Positions 24,501-34,438 of a DNA stretch of 64,000 nt are shown piece by piece (position 1 is the first letter of the stretch; every line of letters begins with the position of its first letter). Location: contig NW_025813938.1 in assembly GCF_021917145.1 (NCBI RefSeq), positions 992,001 to 1,056,000 on the forward strand, given 5' to 3'. The position numbers and the translations under genes were made by a program. This DNA comes from Hypomesus transpacificus. Its lineage: Eukaryota > Chordata > Actinopteri > Osmeriformes > Osmeridae. The notes beneath the pieces were generated by a model. It worked only from the letters and a program-made list of their open reading frames with translations, made no database searches and was not told where the DNA came from.

Positions 24501-25208
24501 ACTTCCCAGCCTGATCTACTCCTCATTGCCGTGAAGACGTTACAGGTGATAGAACGTGTGTTTTACATCTAACTATGCTTCCAGCTCTGTCTCCTGAACC
24601 TGAGAATCATGGGTCGAAAAATAACACTGAATATAAAACTGCACACGCACAATACATCTGAACGACAAGCCCAACTGACAAGGAATGATGAAGGAACGCC
24701 CATGAACCAGTGAATTTGTTTTAGCCAAAAGAAACCTGAGTGGTGTAGAGGTCTGGTTCTCTGTGGTGGAGACTCACTCCTCCTGTCCTAGAGGCCTGGT
24801 TCTCTGTGTGGTGGAGACTCACTCCTCCTCTCCTAGAGGCCTGGTTCTCTGTGTGGTGGAGACTCACTCCTCCTGTCCCTCCCAGGTCCTCCTCACAGTC
24901 AGCAAGCCGGGGGAGACGGCGGACGTACCTGTGGGGGTGATTGTGGGTAGTGCGATAGGTGGGCTTCTCCTATTGGCTCTGGCTGTCGGCCTGCTGTGGA
25001 AGGTAACCATCTGTTTTCAACCTTGATATTTTCATGCATATGGTATGCAAAACTGTATACAGTTTCACTGTTGATTCAATCTGTCGTGCCTTAACTGTTA
25101 CTGGCTTTTTTTATGTTTTAGTTTGGCTTCTTCAAGAGGAAGTATAAACAGCTCCAGAAAGAAGCAGGGGAGGCGGAGAACGAGAACGAGCAAGAGGAGG
25201 AACCATGA
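11393..25208 (+). CDS. itga2: Integrin alpha-2 (collagen-binding, I-domain integrin), complete gene of 30 coding exons
   Basis: Type I membrane receptor that pairs with integrin beta-1 to bind collagen. Coding exons: 11393-11438, 12394-12517, 12961-13070, 13269-13354, 13702-13816, 14269-14396, 14555-14703, 14929-15079, 15258-15423, 15671-15747, 15852-15990, 16231-16376, 16590-16733, 16856-17059, 17214-17344, 17631-17794, 17923-18074, 18946-19056, 19280-19365, 19945-20086, 20305-20400, 20491-20567, 20696-20779, 21459-21561, 21779-21889, 23714-23824, 24138-24251, 24456-24545, 24886-25002, 25122-25208. All junctions are GT-AG and the phases join to 3561 nt, 1186 aa plus stop, against 1181 in human. 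Order: signal peptide, beta-propeller with inserted I domain (about 162-358), leg domains, transmembrane helix (about 1135-1157), GFFKR (1160-1164). The residue-by-residue match to ITGA2 (AKIFSGP, LLVGSPWSG, TNMSLGL, INFDFNL) separates it from alpha-1, -10 and -11. Exon 1 is the least certain: its signal sequence is short. Confidence 0.95.
13411..13503 (-). mobile_element. tRNA-derived SINE fragment in itga2 intron 4
   Basis: The minus strand reads CTCAGTGGTAGAAAATG (box A-like), then AGGTTCCAGGTTCAAATAC (box B-like), then TCGCTTTTGATAAAAG. This is the pol III promoter and tail pattern common in teleost SINEs. Box B reads GGTTCAAAT. The fragment is diverged. Confidence 0.65.
14269..15423 (+). 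other. itga2: itga2 exons 6-9: I domain (von Willebrand factor A fold)
   Basis: The collagen-binding domain, about residues 162-358. The metal-ion dependent adhesion site is complete: DGSNS at 173-177 (DxSxS; human has DESNS), T243 in STNTF, and D276 in VVTDGESHD. The C-terminal helix ends in IFSIE at the exon 9 boundary. Exon 7 ends in a weak donor (TG|GTTCGT) and exon 8 uses the acceptor at 14928. Joining them gives YACQWGF, matching the YAxxxGF pattern of related I domains. With all three metal loops intact, divalent-cation-dependent collagen binding is expected. Confidence 0.92.
15134..15204. repeat. Twin perfect hairpins in itga2 intron 8
   Basis: Hairpin 1 has 15-bp arms at 15134-15148 and 15157-15171 (AACGTTCTAAGAGCG and its inverse). 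Hairpin 2 has 14-bp arms at 15173-15186 and 15191-15204 (TTAAGACGCTCTTA and its inverse). They are built from one shared motif, AAGAGCGTTCT. This is likely the core of a small foldback element that starts within 60 bp of exon 8. Confidence 0.85.
15463..15521. repeat. Near-perfect 26-bp stem hairpin in itga2 intron 9
   Basis: The left arm begins GCACAGTAAAGTATTTCACT, and the right arm is its inverse with one 2-base insertion. The loop is about 5 bases (AATGA). Size and loop resemble a miRNA precursor, but the nearly perfect pairing looks more like a short foldback transposon. Confidence 0.85.
16050..16145 (+). mobile_element. tRNA-derived SINE fragment in itga2 intron 11
   Basis: GGTTGCAGGTTCAAATCCC (box B-like) is followed by TTGCTTTGGATAAAAGTGTC, the tail of a widespread teleost SINE. 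The 5-prime part with box A is decayed. A possible further relic carrying only a box A-like TTAGCTTAGCGGTTAGAGC lies at about 17826 in intron 16. Confidence 0.65.
16231..17344 (+). other. itga2: itga2 exons 12-15: FG-GAP propeller blades with calcium loops
   Basis: Three calcium-binding loops of the integrin propeller are present: DVDRDGVSD (exon 13), DLDLDGFSD (exon 14) and DLNDDTIPD (exon 15). Each is followed by a hydrophobic strand (LLLVAAP, VVIGAP, VSVGA). The repeats FGSV, FGTAL and FGRSL mark the starts of the blades. They form the lower face of the propeller that holds the I domain. Confidence 0.92.
16461..16588. repeat. 21-bp minisatellite running into the itga2 exon 13 acceptor
   Basis: Six units of TGTAAAGTAAAGGCCCCTGTC type alternate between AATG and AAGG variants, making a 42-bp dimer. 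The last unit ends CCCCTGTCTCAG, so the array itself supplies the pyrimidine tract and AG of the splice acceptor at 16589. Confidence 0.92.
18065..18739. repeat. 45-bp minisatellite, 15 copies, containing the exon 17 end and its splice donor
   Basis: Exactly 15 units of 45 bp. Each unit begins ATACGTCCAG, the last 10 bases of itga2 exon 17, followed by the donor GTATCT. ATACGTCCAG recurs at 18065 and every 45 bases up to 18695. Only two units differ, both with AAACTAG for AAGCTAG. In the exon 17 frame each unit encodes VSDDTLTRRS and then TAG. Two other frames, one per strand, are open throughout because 45 is a multiple of 3. Confidence 0.97.
20774..21169. repeat. 18-bp minisatellite, about 22 copies, starting at the exon 23 donor
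   Basis: The unit is GGACCGTTCAGTCTACCA with scattered variants. The first unit, GACCGCGTGAGTCTACCA, is the end of itga2 exon 23 (GACCGC) plus the donor GTGAGT. Several later units carry TTGAGTCTACC, one base from that donor. Confidence 0.93.
22120..23700. repeat. 20/22-bp minisatellite filling itga2 intron 25
   Basis: Units are GGTTGAAGGGGCGTGTTCAG plus AA (22 bp) mixed with a shorter 20-bp form carrying GGTTGAACACGCG. About 70 units. A block at about 22320-22860 recurs at about 22858-23340 with an offset of 538 bp and few differences. The array ends about 15 bp before the exon 26 acceptor at 23713. Confidence 0.93.
24746..24885. repeat. 45-bp repeat, 3 copies, ending at the itga2 exon 29 acceptor
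   Basis: Units of GGTCTGGTTCTCTGTG-GTGGAGACTCACTCCTCCTGTCCTAGA type. The last copy ends TCCTCCTGTCCCTCCCAG, the acceptor of exon 29. Earlier copies end TCCTCCTGTCCTAG, which is itself acceptor-like. Confidence 0.9.
24886..25208 (+). other. itga2: itga2 exons 29-30: transmembrane helix and cytoplasmic tail
   Basis: Exon 29 encodes the juxtamembrane segment and a helix of about 23 residues (VGVIVGSAIGGLLLL onward). Exon 30 gives FGFFKRKYKQLQKEAGEAEN and a strongly acidic end, stopping at 25206-25208. GFFKR is the conserved inside clasp that pairs with the beta subunit. The acidic end is unlike the mammalian tail and should be specific to fish. Confidence 0.93.
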
Positions 25209-25594
25209 CTGAGAACCCAGCGAGGCCAGAACCTCATCTCGTCTCCTACGGTAACATGGGGCTGTGTTTCAGGAGACAAATGTGGAGCCTGAGGAGTACT
25301 CTGCTCTGTAGACACCCCTTCTACAGTACACTGGACTGATACTGGTATTTCTGCAGTAGGATTTTTTCATGTCTTTTTAAATGTTTCTTGACCTAAAAAA
25401 GCTGTTTAAATACATTTCAATGTAGGGATTTAGCTCTTTATAAATTGTTTTTATACAGAGGGAGGATTATTTATACATTTCAGATCATTTTCAGCTTTTA
25501 CAAAATGTGTTTTTGTGGTCACAGAATAATTTTGCTATGAGATTCCACTTTACGTTGTATTTTACCTCTGCAATTCAACAACTTGGCCCAGTCC

Positions 25595-25600
25595 ATTAAA
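25595..25600 (+). promoter_or_regulatory. itga2 polyadenylation signal ATTAAA
   Basis: Common variant signal about 390 bp after the stop codon, followed by a TG-rich stretch (CTGTGGTTGACTGT) about 20 bases on. No better signal was seen nearer the stop. Confidence 0.5.
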
Positions 25601-25619
25601 GGATACTATTAATAACCTG

Positions 25620-27815
25620 TGGTTGACTGTATGATTTATTCCACAAACATTTGCTTCCTTGATCAAACACTCATCTCACACATGTAAAATAGTCTACAAA
25701 GCTACCATGGGGCAAGGCAAACTTGATGAGGACTCTACTATAATCTGCTCTAATCTGCTTTACTCTGGTTTAGGCTTCTCTGTTCTCCTCGTCGAAAAAA
25801 AAGTTTCTAAAGATTTTCCAAATACTTTCGAAAGAAAGTTTGGAAAGAGCTCTGCTCTGCTCTAATCTGTAGAAACCGGTAACTGTTCTACTACTGTGTA
25901 CTTTTCCTGGATTCAAAATACTGCCCTGTCCGTGTGTTTAACGCTTCTACCTCTAGATGGCAGCATCACATCGGAGACTTTTCCACAACGTCTCGTACAT
26001 CCTTTTCCCAAGTCCTGTATCACGTCAATGATCGGACTCTGCATCTTTCAATGTACTGAGTCGTTGGATACATTAGTGGGATCATTATAGTTTGTCATTC
26101 ATAAACGTGTAGCATCACGTTGACTTTATCCGACGCTGCTCCCGGAAGTGTAATTGTTTCTATTGAATTGGGGAAAAACTACCGTTTATCTTTGTTGTCT
26201 TTAGGACATTTTCTCGAACTTAGTCTGACTTAAAATGTACGTGTTTTTTCTAAGCCTACTCCAACTGTACTCCAAGGGTAGCCTACTACATTTAAATTTA
26301 GCCTACTTTTGTCAATTGCCAAGTTATTAGTTCTTAACTTTAACGCAGTGAGATGCCTGGAGTTTAGGCTACTAATGAATTGATTCAGGGTACTTTGTTA
26401 TTGTTGTTCTACCTATTTAATCAATTTTAAATGAAGACGAACAGTTTGAATTACGCCCCAAACATGGTTTCCGTGACTAAAACTATAATTAAGCCTATTA
26501 ATGAAATTTGGCTTTCTGACTAAATCCATAGTGAATCACTCATGCACCAGTTTATATGCTTTTTTCCCCCAAAATTTACTTAGAAGCTGTTAATTTCCTG
26601 TTTGAAGGCACACAATTTACTGATACTCGAACATTAGGCCTACATATTTGCTTTTCAATCAGTGGTTTACAGAATCGACTATTCAATCTATTTAGTGCAA
26701 TCACCCAATGTTACATTTTGAACCTGCGTCTGAAAATGTTATATCTTGTTAAATTGTTAAAACATACTGTATATTGAGGTATAATATAAAGGAAATTAAA
26801 TGAATGAAGCTAACAATAATCACAAAAGTTTTTTGAATATGACATGGGACACAGCATAAGGAGACAAAATATTTACTCTCCGAATCTCAGCCAACAAACT
26901 TCTCGCGCTTGGATTAAGTTTCAGGGTATAACATGGAGTTTGCTCAAGAGGTCGCACGCGGACTTCTGAATAAGATCACGAGGCTATAAGTGGACATGAG
27001 GTGTTCCTGCCCTGTGTTTCATTCAATGAAACGTAACACCCAACCTCTCTTTCTCTCTGAAGCCCCTTCGGAAACAGGACTGATTATATTTAAAAGCTTG
27101 ACACGAAAGAGCAACCCAAACAACTGTCTGTTCTAATATTAGCATCCATGAAGGCCTCTGAAATCTATTATTGTCTGTGCAAGGATAGCTGGTTCCAATA
27201 GTCAGACACGTTTCATTAAAAGATTAACACATTAATCTGCAGTTGGTGGGAAAATTTCAGTTATCACCTAATCTCAAATAGAAGGTTGGGTGAAAACTAA
27301 CTAAATAATAAACTTGAATTGCAACAAACCGCCTCTGAATACAAAACATTTAACACGTTAAGGGTTTTATTAATAGTTTAGATAATTGTTAATAGTATAA
27401 ATATGAATATATAAACCATATACATTGATTGAACCCTGCAGGTTTAAAATGGCATATGTGTTTAAATTCGACCTATAATTTGCCAAACATGCGTCCTTTA
27501 GATAAGATCAACACGAATTAGTTAACTATGTAATTGTCATCTAACATACTATTTGAATGCATAACATTCTGTATTTTATGTCGTCCAAGCATCCTTGGTG
27601 GTTGCAATAGCCAACTAACACTTCTTTGGATCACTGGGATTAATTACGCACTGTGGTTAGTCAGAGATATTTTTCACAAAACTTTTACTCTACAAATTCA
27701 GAGAAATTGCCACTAAAGATGTCACCTGATTGGGATTGAAAGAATTTCGGATGAACAAGAAACTCCCCCCTCCCCCAGAACAGAAGACCGCCCACCCCAG
27801 ATTGTCGACCAGAGA
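25620..27815. other. Intergenic DNA between itga2 and fst
   Basis: AT-rich, with no gene recognised. mocs2, which lies here in mammals, was not found. A repeat relic at about 25730-25870 (GGCTTCTCTGTTCTCCTC, then A-rich motifs) resembles one at about 63600-63870. A CTCF-like string lies near 25950. Confidence 0.5.
25949..25965 (+). promoter_or_regulatory. CTCF-like motif between itga2 and fst
   Basis: ACCTCTAGATGGCAGCA matches the CTCF core at most positions and lies between two genes with unrelated expression. Binding is not shown. Confidence 0.35.
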
Positions 27816-27820
27816 CCCCT

Positions 27821-27834
27821 TATAGATTTAAATA
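27821..27834 (+). promoter_or_regulatory. fst TATA-type core promoter
   Basis: TATAGATTTAAATA lies about 100 bp ahead of the fst start codon, after a C-rich stretch. This predicts transcription starting near 27850 and a 5-prime leader of about 80 bases. Confidence 0.6.
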
Positions 27835-27934
27835 GAGGCTGCATTCTCAGACTGACATTCGTTCAACACTGCTACCATAAGCAGATTACTTTTTGCGCTG
27901 CTTGTGTCAATACGTGGTTCACTTGGTCTCCATC

Positions 27935-30900
27935 ATGCTCAGGATGCTACGGATCGATCACTTCCACCCTGGTATAATTCTTTTGTTGATATGGCTCTGT
28001 CATTTCATGGAAGATCAGAAAGTTCAAGGTAAGTTTGTTAGTTTAATGTGTACTTACAACATTTTCTGGATCCAAATCCGCCAGCTGAATCAGCTGCACT
28101 TCGGTTTGGATGAACTTAAAACCATGACAGTGACATAAACTTTTTTTTAAAGGTTCTTTCCATTAATTTTGAATGTCCCAGTATCGGACAGAGCATGTGC
28201 AAATGTCTCTATAAAACAGGTGCCATAAGGGTAGTCTCAAACGAATTGTATTTCAAGTTTTTAAAGGTGTTTAGAAATAATTATGAAATTCAACTGTACT
28301 ATGAAAATTCATTTCTGTACTTTGGGACTTTTGCAAACGGAGTTGTTTTCGTCATTTGAAAATTGGATGTTTTATGTAGGTAAATAGGACAGCCTTTGTC
28401 AAAGTTGTGCTAAACAAAGTTTACGGGGGGCGTGGAAGTGTTTAACGATAATGTAGTCTACATGACATTGAGACACACTCAGCTGCAAAACCATTCATGC
28501 GGTGGGAATTTCAGCCAGTATTTCCAATATTTCGATTATAATCATCATGTAGCATCCATGTACAAATATCATCTTATGGAGGCGCATTAGAGTTTGGAAT
28601 AGGATAACTCAGAATATGTTTTCGAAACTTGTAACGTGACTTGGCCAAATGTTAATCTTAATATCATGTTACCAAACCATTGCATTACCTTTGGTGCTCA
28701 TTTGATTTAGAGGCTTCCTGTGTATGTAAAAAAAAAACAACATTATAATTCAAGCATTATTCTTCTCGTTGCATTGGTCAAGTGACTAAACATTTAGCAG
28801 AGCAGTTTCAGAATTTCCACGCTATATCGAGCATGCCAGAACATAGGCCAGTGGCTAGTAGCCTATAGATTTATGTGAATGTCGATTATCTGAGACGCTT
28901 GGATTTGACACAGACATACAATAGTGTCTAGACAGTTCAGTTGGTGTCCTGATAACACCTGGTCTCTCAACGTATTGATAGCCTATTTTAAAATGCTTTT
29001 ATAGTTGTCATTGTATATTTCGACAGTCATTCATTGAATGTCTAGTTGTCTATTTGCACTCGAAAACCTGACAAGTAGCCTACCTCGAACGAGGGAGAGA
29101 TCCAGATTATACAGACTGCACGTGTTTGTAAACGGTTAGGCGATTTCGGACTTCTATAATACGGACGTGTTTTGTTTCTTGGTTTACAGCTGGTAACTGT
29201 TGGTTGCAACAAGGGAAGAATGGAAAATGCCAGGTTTTCTACAAGCCTGGGATAAGCAGAGACGAGTGCTGCAGGGGCGGCAGACTGAGGACTTCTTGGA
29301 CGGAGGAGGATGTGCCTAACAGCACACTGTTTAGGTGGATGGTCTTCAACGATGGAGCCCCTAACTGCATACCATGCAAAGGTGGTCATTTGTATCTAAC
29401 CTATCACACTTTGATATTTTTTTTTACGTGATTAAAGCGTGCTTCCGTTTAAACGATGCAAAAAAAAACAGTGTACCGTTTAAGATGCACCGAATTCCCC
29501 GTGGATATGTAATGGGCTATTTCGGAATGCATGTTAATCGGGATTTAGAATTAGTCAACCCGCCAGGTGTATAATTACTGCAAGCTGCACTTCCAATCCT
29601 TGCCATTAAATAGCGTAACATTCATTTGATTTTAGAAACCTGCGACAATGTGGACTGTGGCCCCGGAAAGAGGTGCAAGATGAACAGAAGAAGCAAACCA
29701 CGCTGTGTCTGCGCTCCTGACTGCTCCAACGTCACTTGGAAAGGACCTGTGTGCGGATCGGATGGAAAGACGTACAAAGACGAGTGCGCACTCCTGAAAT
29801 CCAAATGTAAAGGTCACCCGGACCTTGACGTCCAATACCAGGGAAAATGCAAAAGTAAGGAAGTATTTTTTTGAAGCAAACGAAATGTTAAGCTGCACCG
29901 CGCTGAAGTGATGATCTCTCAATTCAGGTTACATAATAAATTACAAGATAATCGCTACTGCTGTGGGGAACTACAGGTGGATATATGTCGTTTGAGTTCG
30001 CTAGGCTATATGTTTTCAAATAACTTGTTACTAATAACCTTTCCTTTTCTTTTCTTTCACCTTTTCTTTTTTTTTTTTACAGAAACGTGCCGTGACGTCT
30101 TGTGCCCTGGTAGTTCCACGTGCGTCGTAGACCAGACGAATAATGCATATTGTGTAACGTGCAATCGGATTTGCCCAGAAGTGACGTCGCCTGAGCAGTA
30201 TCTGTGTGGAAATGACGGGACCATCTATGCCAGCGCCTGTCACTTGAGAAGGGCAACCTGCGTTCTTGGCAGATCTATCGGAATGGCGTATGAGGGAAAA
30301 TGCATCAGTAAGTCTGACACTGGATCACTGCTCTAGGCTGTGGTTTTCACAATGCTCTTAGCAAATTGTTTGAGTGCATCTCACAAGTTATAGCCAACAT
30401 CCCACAGTTATTCGGTATGTTTAAAAACATTCCACTAAAAAGGAATGTTCTAAGTTATGTTTGATTAAGAAATGATAGACAGCTAAGTATTATGATGCTG
30501 GCAGCATTTTCCAACCCAACACTACACATGAAGTCAATATTTCAGCAAGATGAATTCAGTTTTTTTTAAAACAATTTCCAAGTACTTCCGTTGTTGTGGA
30601 GGTGCCCTTGGTCGAGCTTGCTTTGCAGGAGGTCAGAGATACTGGGTCAGCCAAAGAACTCCAATTAAAATGCATCCCCTCCTCAAGGCAAGACCATAAC
30701 GTGGCACGCAATTACATGATGCGATGGTGCATCTAACACGGGTTCCCTTCTTGTCTTGCGCTCAGAGGCCAAGTCGTGCGAGGACATCCAGTGCAGCGCG
30801 GGGAAGAGATGCCTGTGGGACTCCAGGATGAGCAGGGGTCGCTGCTCGCTCTGCGACGAGGCCTGCCCAGACAGCCGTCCAGAGGAGGCCGTGTGTGCCA

Positions 30901-32891
30901 GCGACAACACCACCTACCCCAGCGAGTGTGTCATGAAACAGGCCGCTTGCTCTTTGGGAATGCTCCTGGAAGTTAAGCATTCAGGATCTTGCAACTGTAA
31001 GTAATCATCCAAGCTAAAGACAAGTCCATGCCCCCCACCCCCTCTCTTACCCTTCCCGTTCCCCACCCCAAAAACCTCAGCTGTAATCCTGAGTCACCTT
31101 AGGGTTTCCTCAGTAACTCTTTCTCCTTGGTCCCTTATCTCCCTGCCAAACGTGCTCCCCGTACCCCCTGCCCAGCACATCTCAAGCAAGCAAAGGGACT
31201 TGAGAATGGGAGAACTTGCATGATGTTGTCTATGTCGCTGCCTTTTGTTATTTTTTGCATGTCTTCTGCAAAAACAAGTAAACAAAAAACATATATCAAT
31301 AGGTTAAAGATAATAGTTCCAACATACTCATTTTGGGAGTTTTGGATACGCTAACGCCATTAAACTAACAAGTATATAAAGGAGACTAACTTTTATTTTG
31401 CAGTTTAACAATCGTGGTAAATTTAAAGTCTAGCTGAGTTAGCTCATCCTCTGGGATCTGCTGCTTAACCGAGCAGGTTCCAGAAGTTTCCAGCTGTTTC
31501 TTCATTGTCATAGTGTTTTCTTTTTGGAATAGAGAGACATATTAGAGATCTTAACAGCTTGTGAACCCAGAGGTCACGTTAGTAATTTCATGTTAATCAT
31601 GTATTTATTTTTTGTTTTTGCTTTTGGCTGTAATCAATCAATTCAAAATGCACTATATCATGTGACAAACATCACTTTTCCAACATGTCAAGGAAAACCG
31701 AATATATTTGCATAATCCATATATGTGCATAAGGTGATTGTAACATTGGTGCCAGACCAAACCTTATCATACTACGTAAAAATATATAAATGTGAGCTAT
31801 AACCTCCGTAAGGTTGGGCTGCCATCAGACTTTGCAACATCCTCAAGGAATATCAATTTTCAAAATGTATTTTCAATTTTCACCATAAAATAGTTTTTAT
31901 TTCTTCTACATCCTCTCCACTCTGACTGCCAACCTTAATGTAACCGTGGTAACCGTGCCTTAAGGTTTAAGATCAACTCTATGAAGGGACCAACTTTATA
32001 ATCACCTCATGGGTCAAAGAAAAGTGTCATTTTACAGTTTGCTGGATAAGCAGAAGGAAGCTTGTAGGACAACACAATCTCATCTATCTTCTACCGTCAG
32101 ACAAATTAACACTTATCTGCTGACTTTGTGTGCTGTTTTAAGTGAATGTGTCTACCTGAGTAAACATACAGTACATATATATATATATATCTATATCGAA
32201 AATATCTATAGGGATTTATGAGGGATTGCCTGTTTATATTTTTGCTCTTGCTTGTGTGCTTTTTTCATTTCCAATTGTTAAACTCTTGTGTAGAAAAAAA
32301 AATACCTCAAAACTGTGTTGCTGACCTTTGACCTGCCTGCTACTGGTCAGGCTGTAACAGTCTCCTCCCACTGACTGGCAGCAACAGTATTTCTGACACA
32401 ACAAGGACACGTAAATGAGCAAAAGCCTAGAACACAGGGGCACTTTTGTGTGTGTGTGTGTGTGTGCTTTTAAGTCGAGTGTATGGCTGCTTCCAGGAAT
32501 TGCCAAACAAGACCTGAGACATTGGACGCTTCACCCCCCTCGAGCCGCTCGCCCCCGCCACTCCCACCCCCTCCCTCTCTCTCCCTCGTCACAGCCCTGA
32601 CTACCTAGTGTGTGTAAATAGGGTTGCATAACTGGGGGGATGCCCACAAATGCATTATGGACTGCCAAGTTGCATAATGATCCCAAACACATGGCTGTAA
32701 TGGGGATTTGAAGGGGGATTTTTTGAGAACATTCAGTCAGTGATATTCTGCGCTGTTGTGGTACCTATTCATACAACAGTTGCCATGTATTCTCCCATGT
32801 AGCCATCACAGAAGACCAGGAGGAAGATGAGGAAGAGGAGGACCCTGACTACATGGCATTTATCCATTTGTCATCTTTACTGGACGGATAG
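27935..32891 (+). CDS. fst: Follistatin, complete gene of 6 exons
   Basis: Secreted glycoprotein that binds and neutralises activins, myostatin and some BMPs. Coding exons: 27935-28028, 29190-29381, 29636-29854, 30083-30307, 30766-30996, 32803-32891. Together they make 1050 nt, 349 aa plus stop (human 344). Exon 1 is the signal peptide ([20 protein letters not shown]). Exon 2 is the N-terminal activin-binding domain (about 32-95). Exons 3, 4 and 5 are the three Kazal-like follistatin domains, one exon each, with full cysteine sets. Exon 3 has the basic heparin-binding stretch [13 protein letters not shown]. Possible N-glycosylation sites are NST, NVT and NTT. Exon 6 adds an acidic tail ([14 protein letters not shown]). 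All introns are phase 1. Similarity to known vertebrate follistatin is close throughout. Confidence 0.97.
30766..31004 (+). CDS. fst: fst exon 5 read-through: short follistatin isoform end
   Basis: If intron 5 is not spliced, the frame continues past the donor (GCAACT|GTAAGT) as SCNCK and stops at TAA 31002-31004. This gives a 322-aa precursor without the acidic tail. It is the same arrangement as mammalian FST288, whose exposed heparin-binding site keeps it on the cell surface. The stop lies inside the donor region, so splicing alone decides the isoform. Confidence 0.8.
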
Positions 32892-33851
32892 GCGATCGAC
32901 AGTAGGGGGAAAGTCGTAGGGCAAGGAATCATGTCCTGCACACGTGTATGCTTATTTATTTTTTAAAGAAAAAAAAAAGTATACATATAGTCCAGTCTGA
33001 TAGATGTTTATTTATACTGTGTTTCGTGTTTTATAATTTATACATTTACAATGTCAGGCTTCCTATCTACCATGATATCTTGAGTTACCACTTTTTTTTT
33101 CTTTCGTTGTCTGTTTTACTTTTATTTTTTATTATGAAGAAATGTATTTGTCCAAAGAGAAGCAGTGATATTTATTTGTTGTGTACCGTGTAAGTATAAG
33201 CCTTCTGCAAGCTGTAAATTGCATTCCCTGAGCTGTAAAAATCTGCTTATTACTGTCAAATCTTTATCACAGATGTTTATGTCACACATAAATGCATGTT
33301 TAGCCTGTGTGTTTATTTATTGGAAACCTGTCAATCATTATGTACAGAAATGTTTCTGGTTTGTTTACAACTCATTATAACTGACCAAAGGGATTCTCTC
33401 AATGGTTCTGCAACGGTACTTTATATGATGCAGCATTGTAACTAATCCCTTGTTTATCCTTTATCCATTAGTTATACCCAACGGTAATGACAAATATTAT
33501 TCAATAGCAGTATTTAATATTTTTCACTAGAACAGAGATGGGTTTTGGACAATACTTGATTTCTTTGGAAAAAAAAATGTGCCATTAACATGTGTGCTGT
33601 CTTCTTGCCAATGTGTTGCTCCAAACGGCTCCTCCGGAGCTTACAGGATGATGTATAAGCAGTACTTACCGCTATATCAAACCGTATTACTTTGCTTCTC
33701 ACACTATTTTTCAGAATGCATTTTTATTTCCAAACATCACAAAGGAAATACAAAATTCAGTTATAAATATATAGTTTTGTATTTTTTTATGTAAATGTCA
33801 TATGTACATAAAAAGTTTGATGGTATTTGTACATATATGAAGAGTTAAACA

Positions 33852-33857
33852 ATTAAA
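33852..33857 (+). promoter_or_regulatory. fst polyadenylation signal ATTAAA
   Basis: ATTAAACTG followed by a T-rich tract, about 960 bp after the exon 6 stop. The AU-rich 3-prime region holds several ATTTA and TATTTAT motifs, typical of unstable mRNAs. Confidence 0.5.
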
Positions 33858-34284
33858 CTGTTTTTTCCTTAAACTTTTGACTCGTATATTGCATTTCATT
33901 CTTGGTACATATGGTATTAATGTTCAGCTGTCCAGTCCTTAAACACTAACATATGACCATTCATTCCAACACCTACACAACAGTTATAAACAGTTCAAAA
34001 CAGTGCCTTAGCATTAGCTGTCAATGTAGTAGTAGAGGAGGTGGAAAACTGTATTGAAGTATGGAACAACAAAACAATCTGTTAAATTAGCTTTAACCTA
34101 CACTTTCATCAAACATGCTTCCATATCTTCCTAAAATCCTAGCAGATGTTTTTAACATGAGAATGCATGTTTATAAGGAAAAATACCTTGATTAGGAATC
34201 TTGAGTAAACTGATTTGAGAGGCAATTAAGAAATAAAAGCATTACTCAAATGAGTAATTGTGATGCATGAATCACCGTGTAAAG

Positions 34285-34292
34285 ACGGAAGT
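34285..34292 (+). promoter_or_regulatory. ETS/GABP-like site upstream of ndufs4
   Basis: ACGGAAGT lies about 150 bp before the ndufs4 start codon. GABP (NRF-2) sites are frequent in promoters of nuclear respiratory-chain genes. The intergenic space from fst is only about 570 bp, so the ndufs4 promoter must lie here or inside fst. Confidence 0.4.
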
Positions 34293-34438
34293 CAATTTAC
34301 TGATTACAGCAATTATACATTGGTTGCAAAGTTAAACTCCCAGCGTCTGACATTTTATGAGCTGTCGCTGTCAGACGGAATCGCGATTTACTTTCTGAAC
34401 TTTGTCGGACTCCGTAGTGTAGCCGTGTTGACAAAATT

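Noticed and set aside
25620..27815. Search for mocs2 between itga2 and fst, as in mammals
   Set aside because: No matching peptide was found on either strand.
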